A DNA stretch of 64,000 nt from JACVRW01 sp963825345. GTDB lineage: Bacteria > Actinomycetota > Thermoleophilia > Solirubrobacterales > Thermoleophilaceae. Under the pieces are notes generated by a model. It was not told the DNA's origin and made no database searches. It saw only the letters and a program-made list of their open reading frames with translations. Shown piece by piece: positions 9,901 through 17,522 of this stretch. The stretch is from positions 1 through 64,000 of the forward strand of contig CAWGSQ010000007.1 of assembly GCA_963825345.1 (NCBI GenBank), in the 5' to 3' direction. Numbering within the stretch: the first letter of the stretch is position 1; every line of letters starts with the position of its first letter. The translations under genes were made by a program, and so were the position numbers.

Positions 9901-12514
9901 TGTCGTTGTTGTCGAGCTGGCCAAAGCCGAGCACTGGTTCGACGATCGTCTTCGCCTTCGAGAAGCGGCGGAGGTGGAGCTGCACGCCCGGCGGTGGCTT
10001 AAAGACCTGGTTGCCTGTCTCCCCCTTGAAGTGGTGGCGGGTGCCGTCACGGTCTGTCAGCGTGATCCGCCCGGTCGCCGCTAAGTCGACGTTGAGGCGC
10101 TCGTTCACCCGGGTCAGGCCGGATATGCCGAGCGAGAACCCCGGCCCGAGCTGGTTATAGCCCGCGACATCCTCGGCTGGCGTCTCGACTAGCGGCTTCG
10201 GCTTCGGCACGAACGAGTTGTAGGTCAGGTTCACAACCGTCGACAGGCCGCGGCCGCGGTTCGTGATCGGCATGAAGTTCCAGACAAGGTTGCCATTCGC
10301 GACGTTCACGTGCGCCTTTGAGCCGGCGCCCGTCTCGACGGTTTCGTATTGCCACCAGTCCTCGAGCCCAATGAAGTCAGCCGAGTCCGTGATCGTCGTG
10401 CGCGGCGGCACGATTATGGAGAACTTCTTCTCGCTCGAGTACCCAACCGCGTCGGTCGCGATGACCTTGACGATGTACTCGCCGCCACTCGGGTCGTAGT
10501 CGGTGGGCGCGGTGATCCAGTCGTAGGACATCTCGCAGCTCGCGTCGGCGTGCGTGCAGGGGTCGGCCCCGTCAGTCTGCGAGTCGTAGCGCGTGGTGTA
10601 CCCCGGCGGAGGCGAGAACAGCGAGTCTCCGATCCTCGTCATCTGCCGCGTCTCGATCTGGAGCCGCACGACGCCCGATCGCTTGGTCAGGTCGCTCGTC
10701 CGGGCGCCATCGGTCGCCTTCAGCTTCAGCGTGTAGGAGGAGCCGTCCAGTGCCTCGCCGCCCTGGTTCAGCGTCGAACCCGCGGTAGAGATGACCGGCG
10801 GGCTGCGATCCACGCCCACTGGCCACGTGAACGGCGCCGACTGCCGGCCGACGACATCCTTCACCGTCGCGCTGACGGTCGAGCGGCCCTCATTCGGGAA
10901 GTTCGTCGCGTTGGTCGTGTAGTTGAGCAGTTGTTGGTCGCTCGCCGCGCACGGGTTGGCTGACGTGCCGTCACAAGTGCGCACGGCCGTCGTATCGGGT
11001 CCCGCAGGGAAGCGGAGCGCGAAGGACTTGATCCCACTGCCGGCGTCACTTGCCGCGACGGTCGCGGACAACGCGGCATCGCCGCGGTTGAACGCACCGA
11101 GCCCGCTGTGGGTGACGTTGTTCACGACCGGGTTGGTCAGGTCTTGGACGTACTCCACGACGAGCTGCGGCCGGTTGGCGACGGTCCCGGTGGCGCTCCC
11201 GTACCAGTCTCCTACGAGGACGGTTGCCGTGCCGCCCCGCTTGCGCATGATCAGGCCGTTGTTGGGGGTACGTCCGTCGACCCAGCGCTGCACCAAGTCC
11301 CGCGGATACCAGTAGTCCCAGCCGCTCAACGCGGTGGCGGGGTTGGGATGACTCGCCTCGACGGTAGAACTGAAGTCGCCTCCCGGAGTCGTCCAGCTGT
11401 TGGCTCCGTCGTAGCGCGCCCATGTAGCCGCCGTCGTCCACGCGCGCGTTAACGCGTGCAAGTCGATCGGCGCGCTGCCGCCGCCGCCATCGCCGATGAG
11501 TACACCGAAACGTGCGCTCAGCACGTACGCGTTCGCCGGGATGGACGAGACGTCGAACTGGAAGATCTCCCGGTACTCCGCAGTCGTCGTGTTCCCGACC
11601 TCGAAAAACGTACGGGCACAGGCTGCGACCGTTGAGTTGCTCTGAAGCTTGCATTGCTTCGTCGGGTTCACCGTCAGCGTCGGGTCAATCGTGACCGGCC
11701 AGCGCCGTGCTGGGCTGCTTAGCCAGCCCTCGTCCGCGGTCATCACCATCCTGGTTGCGCCCGGTTCACCGGCCAGCTTTAGCGAAACCTTGTCCGAGTA
11801 CCCCTGTGTGGTGCCCGAGCTGTCGAACATGAAGGGCGGCTCGAATACGAGCCGCGTCGCGCCCTTGGAATCGACGAGCGAGATGCCGCCGGCACCGTTC
11901 TGGCGGGCCTCGAGGCCCGGGCTCGCTTCGAGGCGGTAGCGGTAGGTCGTCGGCGCGGAAGGGCCCTCAAGGATCAGCTCCTCCTTTACCGACTCGGTCT
12001 CCGCGCTGTAGTGGGCGTCGACCCCTGGAAGGACATCGGCATATTGCGCCGTGCTGCCTCTGATCTGAGCCCCGACGCCCGCACGTACGCCTTCGAGCGC
12101 GAAGCTCGCCCAGACATCACCGTCACGGACGGTTACCGGCTTCGACGCGAGCGAGTGGGGGATCTCCACCTTGTAGTCGTTCGCCTGGTTCTCGAAGCCC
12201 CCCGCTGCCGGGACGAGGTCATTGTCGATCGGGCGCCAGGTCCCATCGCCGTCTTGAAAGTTGACTGGGCTGGCGTACAGCTTCGCGACCCGAGTTCCGC
12301 CTGCGGCGAAGGTCCGCGATGTCTCCGTGCGAAGCCCGTCGATTTCGGCCAGGCTGGGAACATCTCGCGCAGGCGCCGCGGCGCCAGCGTCTGGGGCAAT
12401 GAGGGCAAGCCCGGGGCCTATCAACACGAGTGCGCCGATCGCCGCAAGCGACGCAGCGACTAAGCGAGCGAAGACGTGTAGCAGTAGAGACTGACGACGC
12501 CCCGGGCGATGCAT
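3887..12514 (-). CDS. Secreted Rhs/YD-repeat polymorphic toxin with nuclease tip
   Basis: A 2875-aa protein. Residues 1-~46 are a long Arg-rich signal peptide ending ...APDAGAAAPA. Around 285-457 lies a DNRLRE-type beta domain, and ~465-705 are Ig/cadherin-like repeats. From ~705 to ~2500 there are dozens of YD repeats (YDxxGNL, YDALDRR) that should form the closed Rhs cocoon, ending in the Rhs core (NPFRFEGHYYDSAAKSYDMR, RFLGEDRY, GNPVDNIEFDG) near 2500-2600. After a short hydrophobic linker (SWVDRIALIPIPGAGIVGKG) the last ~110 residues carry a PD-(D/E)XK-like site: LDF (D~2801), then FEVKQG (E~2811, K~2813). It should cut nucleic acid in competitor cells; that activity is inferred from the motif. 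Confidence 0.93.
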   Translation of the reverse strand: MHRPGRRQSLLLHVFARLVAASLAAIGALVLIGPGLALIAPDAGAAAPARDVPSLAEIDGLRTETSRTFAAGGTRVAKLYASPVNFQDGDGTWRPIDNDLVPAAGGFENQANDYKVEIPHSLASKPVTVRDGDVWASFALEGVRAGVGAQIRGSTAQYADVLPGVDAHYSAETESVKEELILEGPSAPTTYRYRLEASPGLEARQNGAGGISLVDSKGATRLVFEPPFMFDSSGTTQGYSDKVSLKLAGEPGATRMVMTADEGWLSSPARRWPVTIDPTLTVNPTKQCKLQSNSTVAACARTFFEVGNTTTAEYREIFQFDVSSIPANAYVLSARFGVLIGDGGGGSAPIDLHALTRAWTTAATWARYDGANSWTTPGGDFSSTVEASHPNPATALSGWDYWYPRDLVQRWVDGRTPNNGLIMRKRGGTATVLVGDWYGSATGTVANRPQLVVEYVQDLTNPVVNNVTHSGLGAFNRGDAALSATVAASDAGSGIKSFALRFPAGPDTTAVRTCDGTSANPCAASDQQLLNYTTNATNFPNEGRSTVSATVKDVVGRQSAPFTWPVGVDRSPPVISTAGSTLNQGGEALDGSSYTLKLKATDGARTSDLTKRSGVVRLQIETRQMTRIGDSLFSPPPGYTTRYDSQTDGADPCTHADASCEMSYDWITAPTDYDPSGGEYIVKVIATDAVGYSSEKKFSIIVPPRTTITDSADFIGLEDWWQYETVETGAGSKAHVNVANGNLVWNFMPITNRGRGLSTVVNLTYNSFVPKPKPLVETPAEDVAGYNQLGPGFSLGISGLTRVNERLNVDLAATGRITLTDRDGTRHHFKGETGNQVFKPPPGVQLHLRRFSKAKTIVEPVLGFGQLDNNDKAWAATEPDGVTHYFDRRGYQTSVEDRNDNKLAYVYEYRSATYQACEAAAGSSIFVLPETLCPRKLVTVTDPAGRPLRLRYNAKAGEIADDGAPGVRPTASGTLKEVIDHAGRVTKFTYSPDGLLTQVQQAFGSADQRQFDFTWEATGTYRGITEITEPGHGSPAGRSKTVIGYEPTGIGTELLFSKRVDWIKDRNESGGSLYSRDFLYASPSPGRTRVRDSLNRVSEYALDARGRPTEGIDARGTKTLVAWDDATTNDNNFAQITAAAGTPDQALTKYAWNPNGMLLTSEDGNSHVTTLTYANSDGYSAHQSPRIVSGGTASIDAGRGFVSDLSTSKRPSGATTSYSYDPPVDGRGNVRFVNNTVGGVFEIRYGSFGLVTSTHDEVGSPPTQFANYDDNGLPRTITDPRGKVWRNCYDERGNLTRATDPRGLMHTCAAGNQQFSTELSYDRLDRLVRETTPKLSGAGQYITRWSEYDPNGNLSRRQDGADRIWTRSYTPMDDVASEQAPSTAHIEGAGAEVTSYSYDSEENLVKRESPRGTRTATVDDFATKYSYDAVDELVAEHRLGNAQAWAARSFAYDRRGNVVGVADPNHNLDNEDFAANAQLNSKRRFTYEYDKADNRTAVVEDPSGLVLRTAFAYDLNDNLISETDPRGTATPTAGDFTATREYDAQDLPTATVDALGRRTEITRRNDGRAVKITAPKGVASAFAGDYETSFQYEPTGELKSRTVPFDQRQYGSKSLSITYARNEVGDPATITDARGKQFTNTFLDSGELLTTTRPSWWAADASGLRERSPEETAGSGQAPDLPSTEGGGDFGTVRRQETDLLPRAGTTSFGYDGELRLTTVTDQSNKTVTLTRDAVGRVSGMHRPIDATRQMSESYVYDFNGNLARVTDAEGHVTSLGYDALDRRDVHNDPNRVAEYHYDRNSNLTGVDVLPGHWDWTYDALDRRVTQTDGARKVTSWAYDAAGNPTVETSPRGMEKPAAERPPFQTRHDYNAANELSKITNGLGHEWRFEYDRNGNQTKVDAPGSARGPGDPEIRQVTERTFDGRDLIWTETTGASGNGPDMLRTRVFEFDPNGLLRRVVRPAGVDPATRLPNFTYASDPEVTTGPDAAKNATVYEYGAPDPTLRTSTRLAWNTDDGAKRYRQDFGYDALGRLDKIDAPYDGAAGAAPAAARTAYTYLDTGWPKTATDNWQTLTYDYDRRGLQTLWESNKGRKITRTYWPSGMPKSRLGEVRPATTWTTKHNYTYTERPGYLLAKMVDVRTGGNRETTFDYDGMGREVKVDEASFNLADQTRRGKDSKLTYDADGNVTERLTDGRFQTDGSYTGGKRTTSTYDSIDQETEILVAAPSEATRRTLTDYWPSGERKSRTTKRSTAADDTVERTFSFSDGRLSRKDRKREGAAVFAKNQAYAYGINGNRITDERGSYLFNAREQVTRWTRPSGVVTDYGLNGSGAVLTQATTAQPTITYEYEPDGQRLKAAVSSGVRTVYAYDAFGSMTGYAVEGQTPPLMWEHDEFGRMIKSNRGGIQTTYTYDGLDRRDTKIEAGRTFDLSYVGASEALSQEQEFGGQGEFRSYDYTGGGLERLGTARKTSATPTAPYRAYSTDAAGSVEGLEDDQGNLLGAAYTYDPYGTQLNSESALAADARENPFRFEGHYYDSAAKSYDMRARSYLPELGRFLGEDRYEDPPADQALESDALTQDRYLFAGGNPVDNIEFDGHEPITTYNPRGRQKMVDRSGSCYRDCDGDDFKGSVSPPATRGTNTYAQWEGQRTPSGQHTFRRSTRPNVAPPPAGPQRNAAYPPSCPGCGDKETNRNPFGGLNDALHGLEVGITWYVGNPGESWVDRIALIPIPGAGIVGKGVRGGQAGIDLLKGADAAAGAARGGSTIVANKARGDAAAAAVARQFPGSRAAPTLQTPRGARRLDFVAPGGRGFEVKQGYTSYSARIREQVARDAELLRSGQVQSIEWQFVRSPVTGRVGPSGPLRDALDRAGIRYGRG

Positions 12515-12601
12515 CCGAAAACCCCCGTATTGATCGAGTGGCTGCCCAGGACCCGGCGCCCCTGCTCGAGCGTCCGAAGCGTCCCCATCATCGTCCTTAG
12601 C

Positions 12602-12630
12602 GCACTACTTGTCTGTCCTCAATTTGTCAA
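12602..12630 (-). promoter_or_regulatory. Candidate promoter for full-length rhs (copy 2)
   Basis: It is base-identical to the copy at 1703-1731: TTGACA, a 17-bp spacer and TAGTGC on the minus strand, ~80-90 bp upstream of the rhs ATG at 12514. It shares the divergent intergenic region with luxR, so the LuxR-type regulator is the obvious candidate to control it. Confidence 0.35.
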
Positions 12631-12694
12631 CTCTTTGCACCTTCCCCGAGTGTTCAACAAGCGGTGTGATTTCTGTCGCCGTTTGGGGAATAGT

Positions 12695-13309
12695 GTGCGT
12701 GTGGGGAACCCGCCCACTCGCGTCGTCGTTGCCGAACAGCAGCCGCTGATCCGGCGCGCGCTCGCCGGATTGATCGACGAGCACCCGCGCCTGCGCCTCG
12801 ATGCTACGGCCCGGGATGGCGAGGAAGCCCTTGCCGCGATCGCCGCCACGCTGCCCGACGTCGCCCTGATCGACGCCCGGCTACCTCGACGATTCGGCCA
12901 AGCTGTCCTGTACGCGCTTCGCTCCCGCGACATCGACACCAAAGTCATCTTCCTCACCGGCCACGCCAAGGCCCACTCAAGCGCAGCACTGACCGCCGGA
13001 GCGTCCGGCTGGATCTCCACCGACTCAGACGAAAGCGACATCTGCATGGCCCTGCTCGGCGTCGGATGCTGCGACAGCCTCAGTTCCAGCACGTCACGGG
13101 CGCTCCCGTTCCACTGCCCGCTCTCGGCGCGCGAGCTACAGATCCTCGAGCTGGCCGCCAGCAGCCGCACGGGCGAGGGAATCGCCGCCGACCTCTGGCT
13201 CAGCCCTGCAACTGTGCGCACCTACATGAACCGCATCTACACGAAGCTCGGCGTCAAGGGCCGCGCCGCAGCAGTCGCCCACGGCATCCGCCACGGGCTG
13301 ATTTACTGA
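12695..13309 (+). CDS. NarL/LuxR-type response regulator (copy 2)
   Basis: The protein is identical to the one encoded at 1796-2410: a degenerate receiver domain plus a LuxR DNA-binding domain of about 60 residues. This copy sits divergently from the intact rhs gene with ~180 bp between starts. Its stop is followed by a hairpin and then the 3' end of tRNA-fMet. Family knowledge says such proteins bind DNA as dimers at promoters. Control of rhs and of its own gene is my inference from the shared intergenic region. One silent base difference from copy 1 was seen near the 3' end. Confidence 0.85.
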   Translation: MRVGNPPTRVVVAEQQPLIRRALAGLIDEHPRLRLDATARDGEEALAAIAATLPDVALIDARLPRRFGQAVLYALRSRDIDTKVIFLTGHAKAHSSAALTAGASGWISTDSDESDICMALLGVGCCDSLSSSTSRALPFHCPLSARELQILELAASSRTGEGIAADLWLSPATVRTYMNRIYTKLGVKGRAAAVAHGIRHGLIY

Positions 13310-13324
13310 CGGCCCCCGAAAGCC

Positions 13325-13354
13325 GAAAGCCCGCCTGGCGAGAGACGGGCTTTC
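13325..13354. terminator. Hairpin between luxR copy 2 and tRNA-fMet
   Basis: This is the same 9-bp GC-rich stem as at 2426-2455. It lies 15 bp after the luxR stop and 4 bp beyond the 3' end of tRNA-fMet, so it probably terminates both convergent transcripts. Confidence 0.6.
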
Positions 13355-13358
13355 GAGG

Positions 13359-13432
<74 letters not shown>

Positions 13433-13450
13433 ACGCGACGTAGGAGGTTA

Positions 13451-13834
13451 GTGAAGGCGTTCGGTAGCGTCAACGCGGTGGCTGAGCTGATGGTGTACGA
13501 GAAGCGCACCTGCACCACGTGCAAGAACCTGGCGGTGCTGCTCCAGGAGCGCGGCATCGATTTCGACCGCGTCGACTACCACGTCGAGCCGCTCTCCGAG
13601 GACGAGATCCGGGAGCTTGTGGCCAAGACGGGGCGCCCGGCGCGGGAGCTGTTCCGCGTGCGGGAGCCGGTCTACGAGGAGCTTGGGCTTGCCGAGCGGG
13701 AGCCCGACGACGACGAGGCGATCCGTCTGATGGCCGAGCACCCGGAGCTGATGCAGCGGCCGGTGGTGGTTCGCGGCGACCGCGCGGTGCTCGCCCGGCC
13801 GGTTGAGCGCGTGCTCGAACTGCTGGACTCTTAG
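13451..13834 (+). CDS. ArsC/Spx-family thioredoxin-fold protein
   Basis: The sequence MVYEKRTCTTCKNLAVLLQE gives the thioredoxin-fold start with a CxxC site. It is followed by the ArsC-type helix and linker (YHVEPLSEDEIRELVAKTGR) and the C-terminal RPVVVRGDRAVLARPVERV segment. These are glutaredoxin-like proteins of the arsenate reductase/Spx family. Without an ars operon nearby, a general thiol-redox role is as likely as arsenate reduction. An AGGAGG precedes the GTG at 13451 with very short spacing. An ATG at 13490, matching the usual family start, is an alternative. It ends 4 bp before the ppx start. Confidence 0.85.
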   Translation: MKAFGSVNAVAELMVYEKRTCTTCKNLAVLLQERGIDFDRVDYHVEPLSEDEIRELVAKTGRPARELFRVREPVYEELGLAEREPDDDEAIRLMAEHPELMQRPVVVRGDRAVLARPVERVLELLDS

Positions 13835-13838
13835 CCGA

Positions 13839-14681
13839 GTGCCCGTCGCTGTCATCGACATCGGCACCAACACCACGCGGCTCCTCGTGGCGGAAGTCGA
13901 GGACGGCAAGGTCGTGGAGCTCGAGCGGCGCACGACCATCACGAGGCTCGGGCAGGACGTGGACGCCACTGGCCGGCTCGCCCAGGAGGCGATGGACCGG
14001 GTGGCCGAGGCGATCGCCGTCTACCGCGAGGTGATCGACCGGCTAGGCGCGGAGCGTGTGGTGGCCGTCGCGACGAGTGCCATGCGGGATTCCGAGAACG
14101 GCCCGGAGTTCCGTGACTTCCTCCAGCAACGCTTCGGCATCGACGCAAGCACGATCTCCGGCGACGAGGAGGCTCGCCTCACCTTCCTGGGCGCGACGAG
14201 CGAGCGCAACGATGACCGCGAGTCCGTCGTCATCGACATTGGGGGCGGGTCGACCGAGTACGTGGTCGGGCGACCGAGCCACGACCCAAGCTTCCACGTC
14301 TCGACTCAGATGGGCTCCGTGCGGTTCACGGAGCGGTTCGAGCGACCTCGAAGCGAGATGGCGGCCGCCGTGCGCGAGATCGTCCCGGACGTGTCCGCCG
14401 GGCAGGGCATCGCCGTGGCCGGCACCGCCACATCGCTCGCGGCCATCGACGGCGCCGAGGAGGTGCACGGCTACCGGCTTCCGCTCGCCACATGCGAGCG
14501 CCTCGTCGCGATGCTCGCCGCGCTACCGCTCGAGGAGCGGCGCGAGGTGAGGGGTCTTCATCCCGGCCGTGCGCCGACGATCGTGGCCGGCGCCGTGATC
14601 CTCACCGAGTCGATTCGATCGTTCGGCCTCGCGGAGATCGAGGTCAGCGTTCGCGACATCCTGCACGGCGCGGCCCTCTAG
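13839..14681 (+). CDS. ppx: Ppx/GppA phosphatase (exopolyphosphatase)
   Basis: A 280-aa protein of the ASKHA fold. Phosphate-1 motif VAVIDIGTNTTRLLVAEV is at the N-terminus, IDIGGGSTEYVVG (phosphate-2) near 130, and a third GIAVAGTATSLAAI motif near 190. It would remove phosphate from polyphosphate ends and/or pppGpp. The length matches the short two-domain actinobacterial form. The GTG at 13839 is chosen because the family starts with xVAVIDIGTN; the open frame runs upstream inside the preceding gene. Four bases separate it from the ArsC-like gene, so they are probably co-transcribed. Confidence 0.92.
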   Translation: MPVAVIDIGTNTTRLLVAEVEDGKVVELERRTTITRLGQDVDATGRLAQEAMDRVAEAIAVYREVIDRLGAERVVAVATSAMRDSENGPEFRDFLQQRFGIDASTISGDEEARLTFLGATSERNDDRESVVIDIGGGSTEYVVGRPSHDPSFHVSTQMGSVRFTERFERPRSEMAAAVREIVPDVSAGQGIAVAGTATSLAAIDGAEEVHGYRLPLATCERLVAMLAALPLEERREVRGLHPGRAPTIVAGAVILTESIRSFGLAEIEVSVRDILHGAAL

Positions 14682-14690
14682 AAAGAGAAC

Positions 14691-14709
14691 CGCCCGCATC
14701 ATGCGGGCG
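14691..14709 (+). terminator. Hairpin after ppx
   Basis: CGCCCGC-ATCAT-GCGGGCG, a 7-bp all-GC stem (extendable to 9) beginning 10 bp after the ppx stop. It has no long T-run, so termination efficiency is uncertain. The following ~200 bp to 14911 show no gene. Confidence 0.55.
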
Positions 14710-14897
14710 ATTCCCTGAAACGGCCCTAACAGGACGGGCAGGGGTACGTGCCTTGAAAGGGCCTTGCGGTTCGGACGGCGGGAGGCGCCGATACGATGCG
14801 GCTTCGCCCGAACCTATGTACCAAGTGGGGACCATGCGGGTTTGCCGCACGGCATGACCACCCAGCGGAGCCACTATAACCCAGGTCAGGCGATATC

Positions 14898-14923
14898 GCT
14901 AGGCGAGATTGCTAGGCGAGATT
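14898..14923. repeat. 13-bp tandem duplication at a stop codon
   Basis: GCTAGGCGAGATT occurs twice in direct succession (14898-14910, 14911-14923). The stop codon of the thiamine-diphosphate enzyme (minus strand, 14914-14912) lies in the second copy, so the duplication sits exactly at the gene's 3' end. Confidence 0.8.
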
Positions 14924-16513
14924 TGCCTTACGCGGATACACGACCGTCGGGTCTGTGAGCACGTTCACGAGCGCCGGCTTGCCGCTCGCGAATGCGCGCT
15001 CCAGAGCCGGACGCAGCTCGTCGGGCCTCTCCACCAGCTCGCCGTGCCCGCCGAGCGTGCGGACGACCTCGTCGTAGCGCAGCCCCGGCTGGAGATCGGC
15101 GGCGACCGAGTACCCGTAGAGGAACTCCATCGGGTGCTTCTCGAGCGCCCAGATCCCGTTGTTGCCCATCACGCCGACGACCGGGATGCCGTGCCTGACA
15201 AACGTGTCGAACTCCATCCCCGCGAAGCCGAACGCGCCGTCGCCGAGCAGCAGGCAGACCTGGCGCTCCGGGTGCGCGAGCTTGGCGGCGAGCGCGGCGC
15301 CCGGGCCGGCGCCGAGGCAGCCGTACGGCCCCGGGTCCATCCAGCAGCCGGGCTCATAGGTGTCGATCATCCGGCCGGCGAACGAGACGAAGTCGCCGCC
15401 GTCGCCGATCACGATTGTGTCGCGGTCGATCACCTGCGCGAGCTCGCCGTACACACGCATCGGGTGGAGCGGCGAGCGGTCGTCGGTCAGGTCGTCCTGC
15501 TCGGCCGCGCGCTTCTCGTTCTCGGCGGCACGCAGCTCGTTGACCCAACCCGAGCGGTCGGGCCCGCCACCGGCGGAGCGCAGAGAGTCGAGCGAGCCCG
15601 CGACGCTGCCGTACAGCTCCGCCGCCACCTCGCGCGGATGCTTGGCCGGGGGCGGAGACGACCCGATCACGATGAGCTTCGTCTCGTCCCCGAACGAGCC
15701 TCCGAAGCCGAGCCGGAAGTCCATCGGCACGCCGACCACGAGCGCCACGTCGGCGCCCTTCAGGCCGTTCCCGCGCGCGCGTGAGAAGAACATCGGGTGG
15801 TCGGCCGCCACGCAGCCGCGCGCCAGGCCGTTCAGGAAGACGGGGACCTGAAGCTCCTCGCAGAGCGCGCGCAGGGCGTTCTCGCCGTGCGCCCAGTAGA
15901 GCCCGGTGCCGGCCATCACGACGGGCCGCTCGGCGTTGCGCAACAGCTCGGCCGCGCGGTCCAGCGCGTCGCCGTCGGGCATCGGCAGGCCCGCCGGGTC
16001 AGGCAGCGAGGCGGGGGCGTCTGCGTCCACCGACGCCTCCATGAACACCTGGTCCATCGGGAAGTCGAGGAAGGCGGGGCCGGTGGGCGGCTCGAGCGTG
16101 GCGTGCAGGGCCTCGTCGACGAGCGCGGGGATGTCGGCGGTGGCCTCGGCGGTTCGGGCCAGCTTGGTCAGCGGCGCGACGAACGGGATGTGGTCGATCT
16201 CCTGGAGCGAGCCCATCCCCCAGCGTGCGGCCGGGGCGCGGCCGCCGAGCGCGAGCATCGGCGAACCGTTCATCAGCGCGGACGCCATCCCGCTCATCCC
16301 GTTCGTGACGCCCGGGCCCGCCGTGAGCGCGCACACGCCCGGCTCGCGGGTGGCCTTGGCCCAGCCCTCGGCCGCGAACGCCGCGGACTGCTCGTGGCGG
16401 ACGTCGACGATGTCGATGCCCTCCTCGCGGCAGCCGTCGTAGATCGAGAACAGATGACCGCCGGAGAGCGTGAACAGCTTCGTGACGCCGTGCGCCTTGA
16501 GGCGCTTCGCCAC
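14912..16513 (-). CDS. Thiamine-diphosphate enzyme, acetolactate-synthase-like
   Basis: A 533-aa protein with the three-domain ThDP layout. The N-terminal Pyr domain has GGHLFSIYDGCREEGIDIVDVRHEQSA cofactor glutamate context and TAGPGVTNG. The middle domain is DHPMFFSRARGNGLKGADVALVV, and the C-terminal PP domain has GDGAFGF and GNNGIW (the GDG...N ThDP/Mg motif). Substrate is not decided: acetolactate synthase, 2-hydroxyacyl-CoA lyase and related decarboxylases share this form, and no small regulatory subunit is nearby. The GTG at 16513 is the first usable start, but the conserved ALHGGRLVAK segment lies upstream in frame. It connects to a GTG at 16568 only across one extra base, suggesting an indel in the assembly. 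Confidence 0.85.
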   Translation of the reverse strand: MAKRLKAHGVTKLFTLSGGHLFSIYDGCREEGIDIVDVRHEQSAAFAAEGWAKATREPGVCALTAGPGVTNGMSGMASALMNGSPMLALGGRAPAARWGMGSLQEIDHIPFVAPLTKLARTAEATADIPALVDEALHATLEPPTGPAFLDFPMDQVFMEASVDADAPASLPDPAGLPMPDGDALDRAAELLRNAERPVVMAGTGLYWAHGENALRALCEELQVPVFLNGLARGCVAADHPMFFSRARGNGLKGADVALVVGVPMDFRLGFGGSFGDETKLIVIGSSPPPAKHPREVAAELYGSVAGSLDSLRSAGGGPDRSGWVNELRAAENEKRAAEQDDLTDDRSPLHPMRVYGELAQVIDRDTIVIGDGGDFVSFAGRMIDTYEPGCWMDPGPYGCLGAGPGAALAAKLAHPERQVCLLLGDGAFGFAGMEFDTFVRHGIPVVGVMGNNGIWALEKHPMEFLYGYSVAADLQPGLRYDEVVRTLGGHGELVERPDELRPALERAFASGKPALVNVLTDPTVVYPRKANLA

Positions 16514-16610
16514 CAGGCGCCCGCCGTGGAGGGCGGTCGGACTGCTGAGTCTCGGTTTCGGTGCTCACGAGGGAGCGTGAGGCTACTGGATCAGCTATAA
16601 GCCGAGGCGC

Positions 16611-17522
16611 ATGGATGGCGTTGGGCTTGCGGGGGATTTCAACGGGACCTTCCCGTTCGAGCCCCGCTATGTCCAGGCGGGCGACGTCCGCCTCCACTAC
16701 GTCGACGAGGGGCCGCGCGACGCGCCTCCGCTGCTCTTCGTGCACGGCAACCCCACCTGGAGCTACCTGTGGCGGAAGCCGCTCGCGGAGCTGCCGGCGC
16801 AGGGACGCCGCTGCGTCGCGTTCGACCACATGGGCTTCGGTCGCTCGGACAAGCCGGCGCACCTGGGGCCCTACACGCTCCGGACGCACATCGACAACGC
16901 GCTGGCGCTGATCGACGAGCTCGATCTGCGGGACGTGGTGCTGGTGGCCCACGACTGGGGCGGGCCGATCGGCCTCGGAGCGATGCTCGAGCGGGCGGAC
17001 CGGCTGCGCGGCCTCGTCCTGATGAACACCTGGGCATGGGAGCTGCCGAGCTTCCTGCCGCCGTTCGTGCGCGAGTTTCGCACCGAGGGGCTCGGCGAGA
17101 TCCTCGCTCTTGGCGGCAACCTCTTCGTCGAGTCGATCCCCGGCGGGATGGCCCGGCGCGACACCGACCCGGTGATGATGGAGGCCTACCGCGCGCCGTT
17201 CCCGGACTACTGGTCGCGCGTGGGCACACTCGCGTTCCAGCGCGACATCCCACTCACGGAGCGTGACCGCAGCGCCGCGCTGATGGGCACGATCCACGAG
17301 CGCCTGCAGGAGCTCGACGTGCCGGTGACGCTCGTTTGGGGCATGCGCGACCGCGTCTTCCAGCCGGTGTTCCTCGACCAGTGGCGCGAGCTGTTCCCGC
17401 ACGCGAAGGTGATCGAGCTCGCGGATGCGGCGCACTTCGTTCCGGAGGACCGCCCGGACGCTGTGGTCGAGGCCCTTGAGAACAACGGTGCGCACCCGGC
17501 CGAGCCGGGTGCTTCCGCCTAG
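16611..17522 (+). CDS. Haloalkane-dehalogenase-like alpha/beta hydrolase
   Basis: A 303-aa alpha/beta hydrolase. HGNPTWSYLWR supplies the oxyanion region and the halide-binding Trp typical of haloalkane dehalogenases. The nucleophile elbow AHDWGGPIG carries Asp rather than Ser, as in dehalogenases. The base His is in DAAHFVPED near the C-terminus. The family hydrolyses carbon-halogen bonds, but many members have unknown natural substrates. It is divergent from the ThDP enzyme gene and converges with the SpoIIE-type gene, overlapping it by 4 bp at the stops. The final PAEPGASA tail is unusual but harmless. Confidence 0.87.
   Translation: MDGVGLAGDFNGTFPFEPRYVQAGDVRLHYVDEGPRDAPPLLFVHGNPTWSYLWRKPLAELPAQGRRCVAFDHMGFGRSDKPAHLGPYTLRTHIDNALALIDELDLRDVVLVAHDWGGPIGLGAMLERADRLRGLVLMNTWAWELPSFLPPFVREFRTEGLGEILALGGNLFVESIPGGMARRDTDPVMMEAYRAPFPDYWSRVGTLAFQRDIPLTERDRSAALMGTIHERLQELDVPVTLVWGMRDRVFQPVFLDQWRELFPHAKVIELADAAHFVPEDRPDAVVEALENNGAHPAEPGASA

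Noticed and set aside
14764..14958. Small plus-strand frame between ppx and the ThDP enzyme
   Set aside because: It has no ribosome site, lacks coding character and spans the tandem duplication. The 14710-14911 gap is treated as intergenic.
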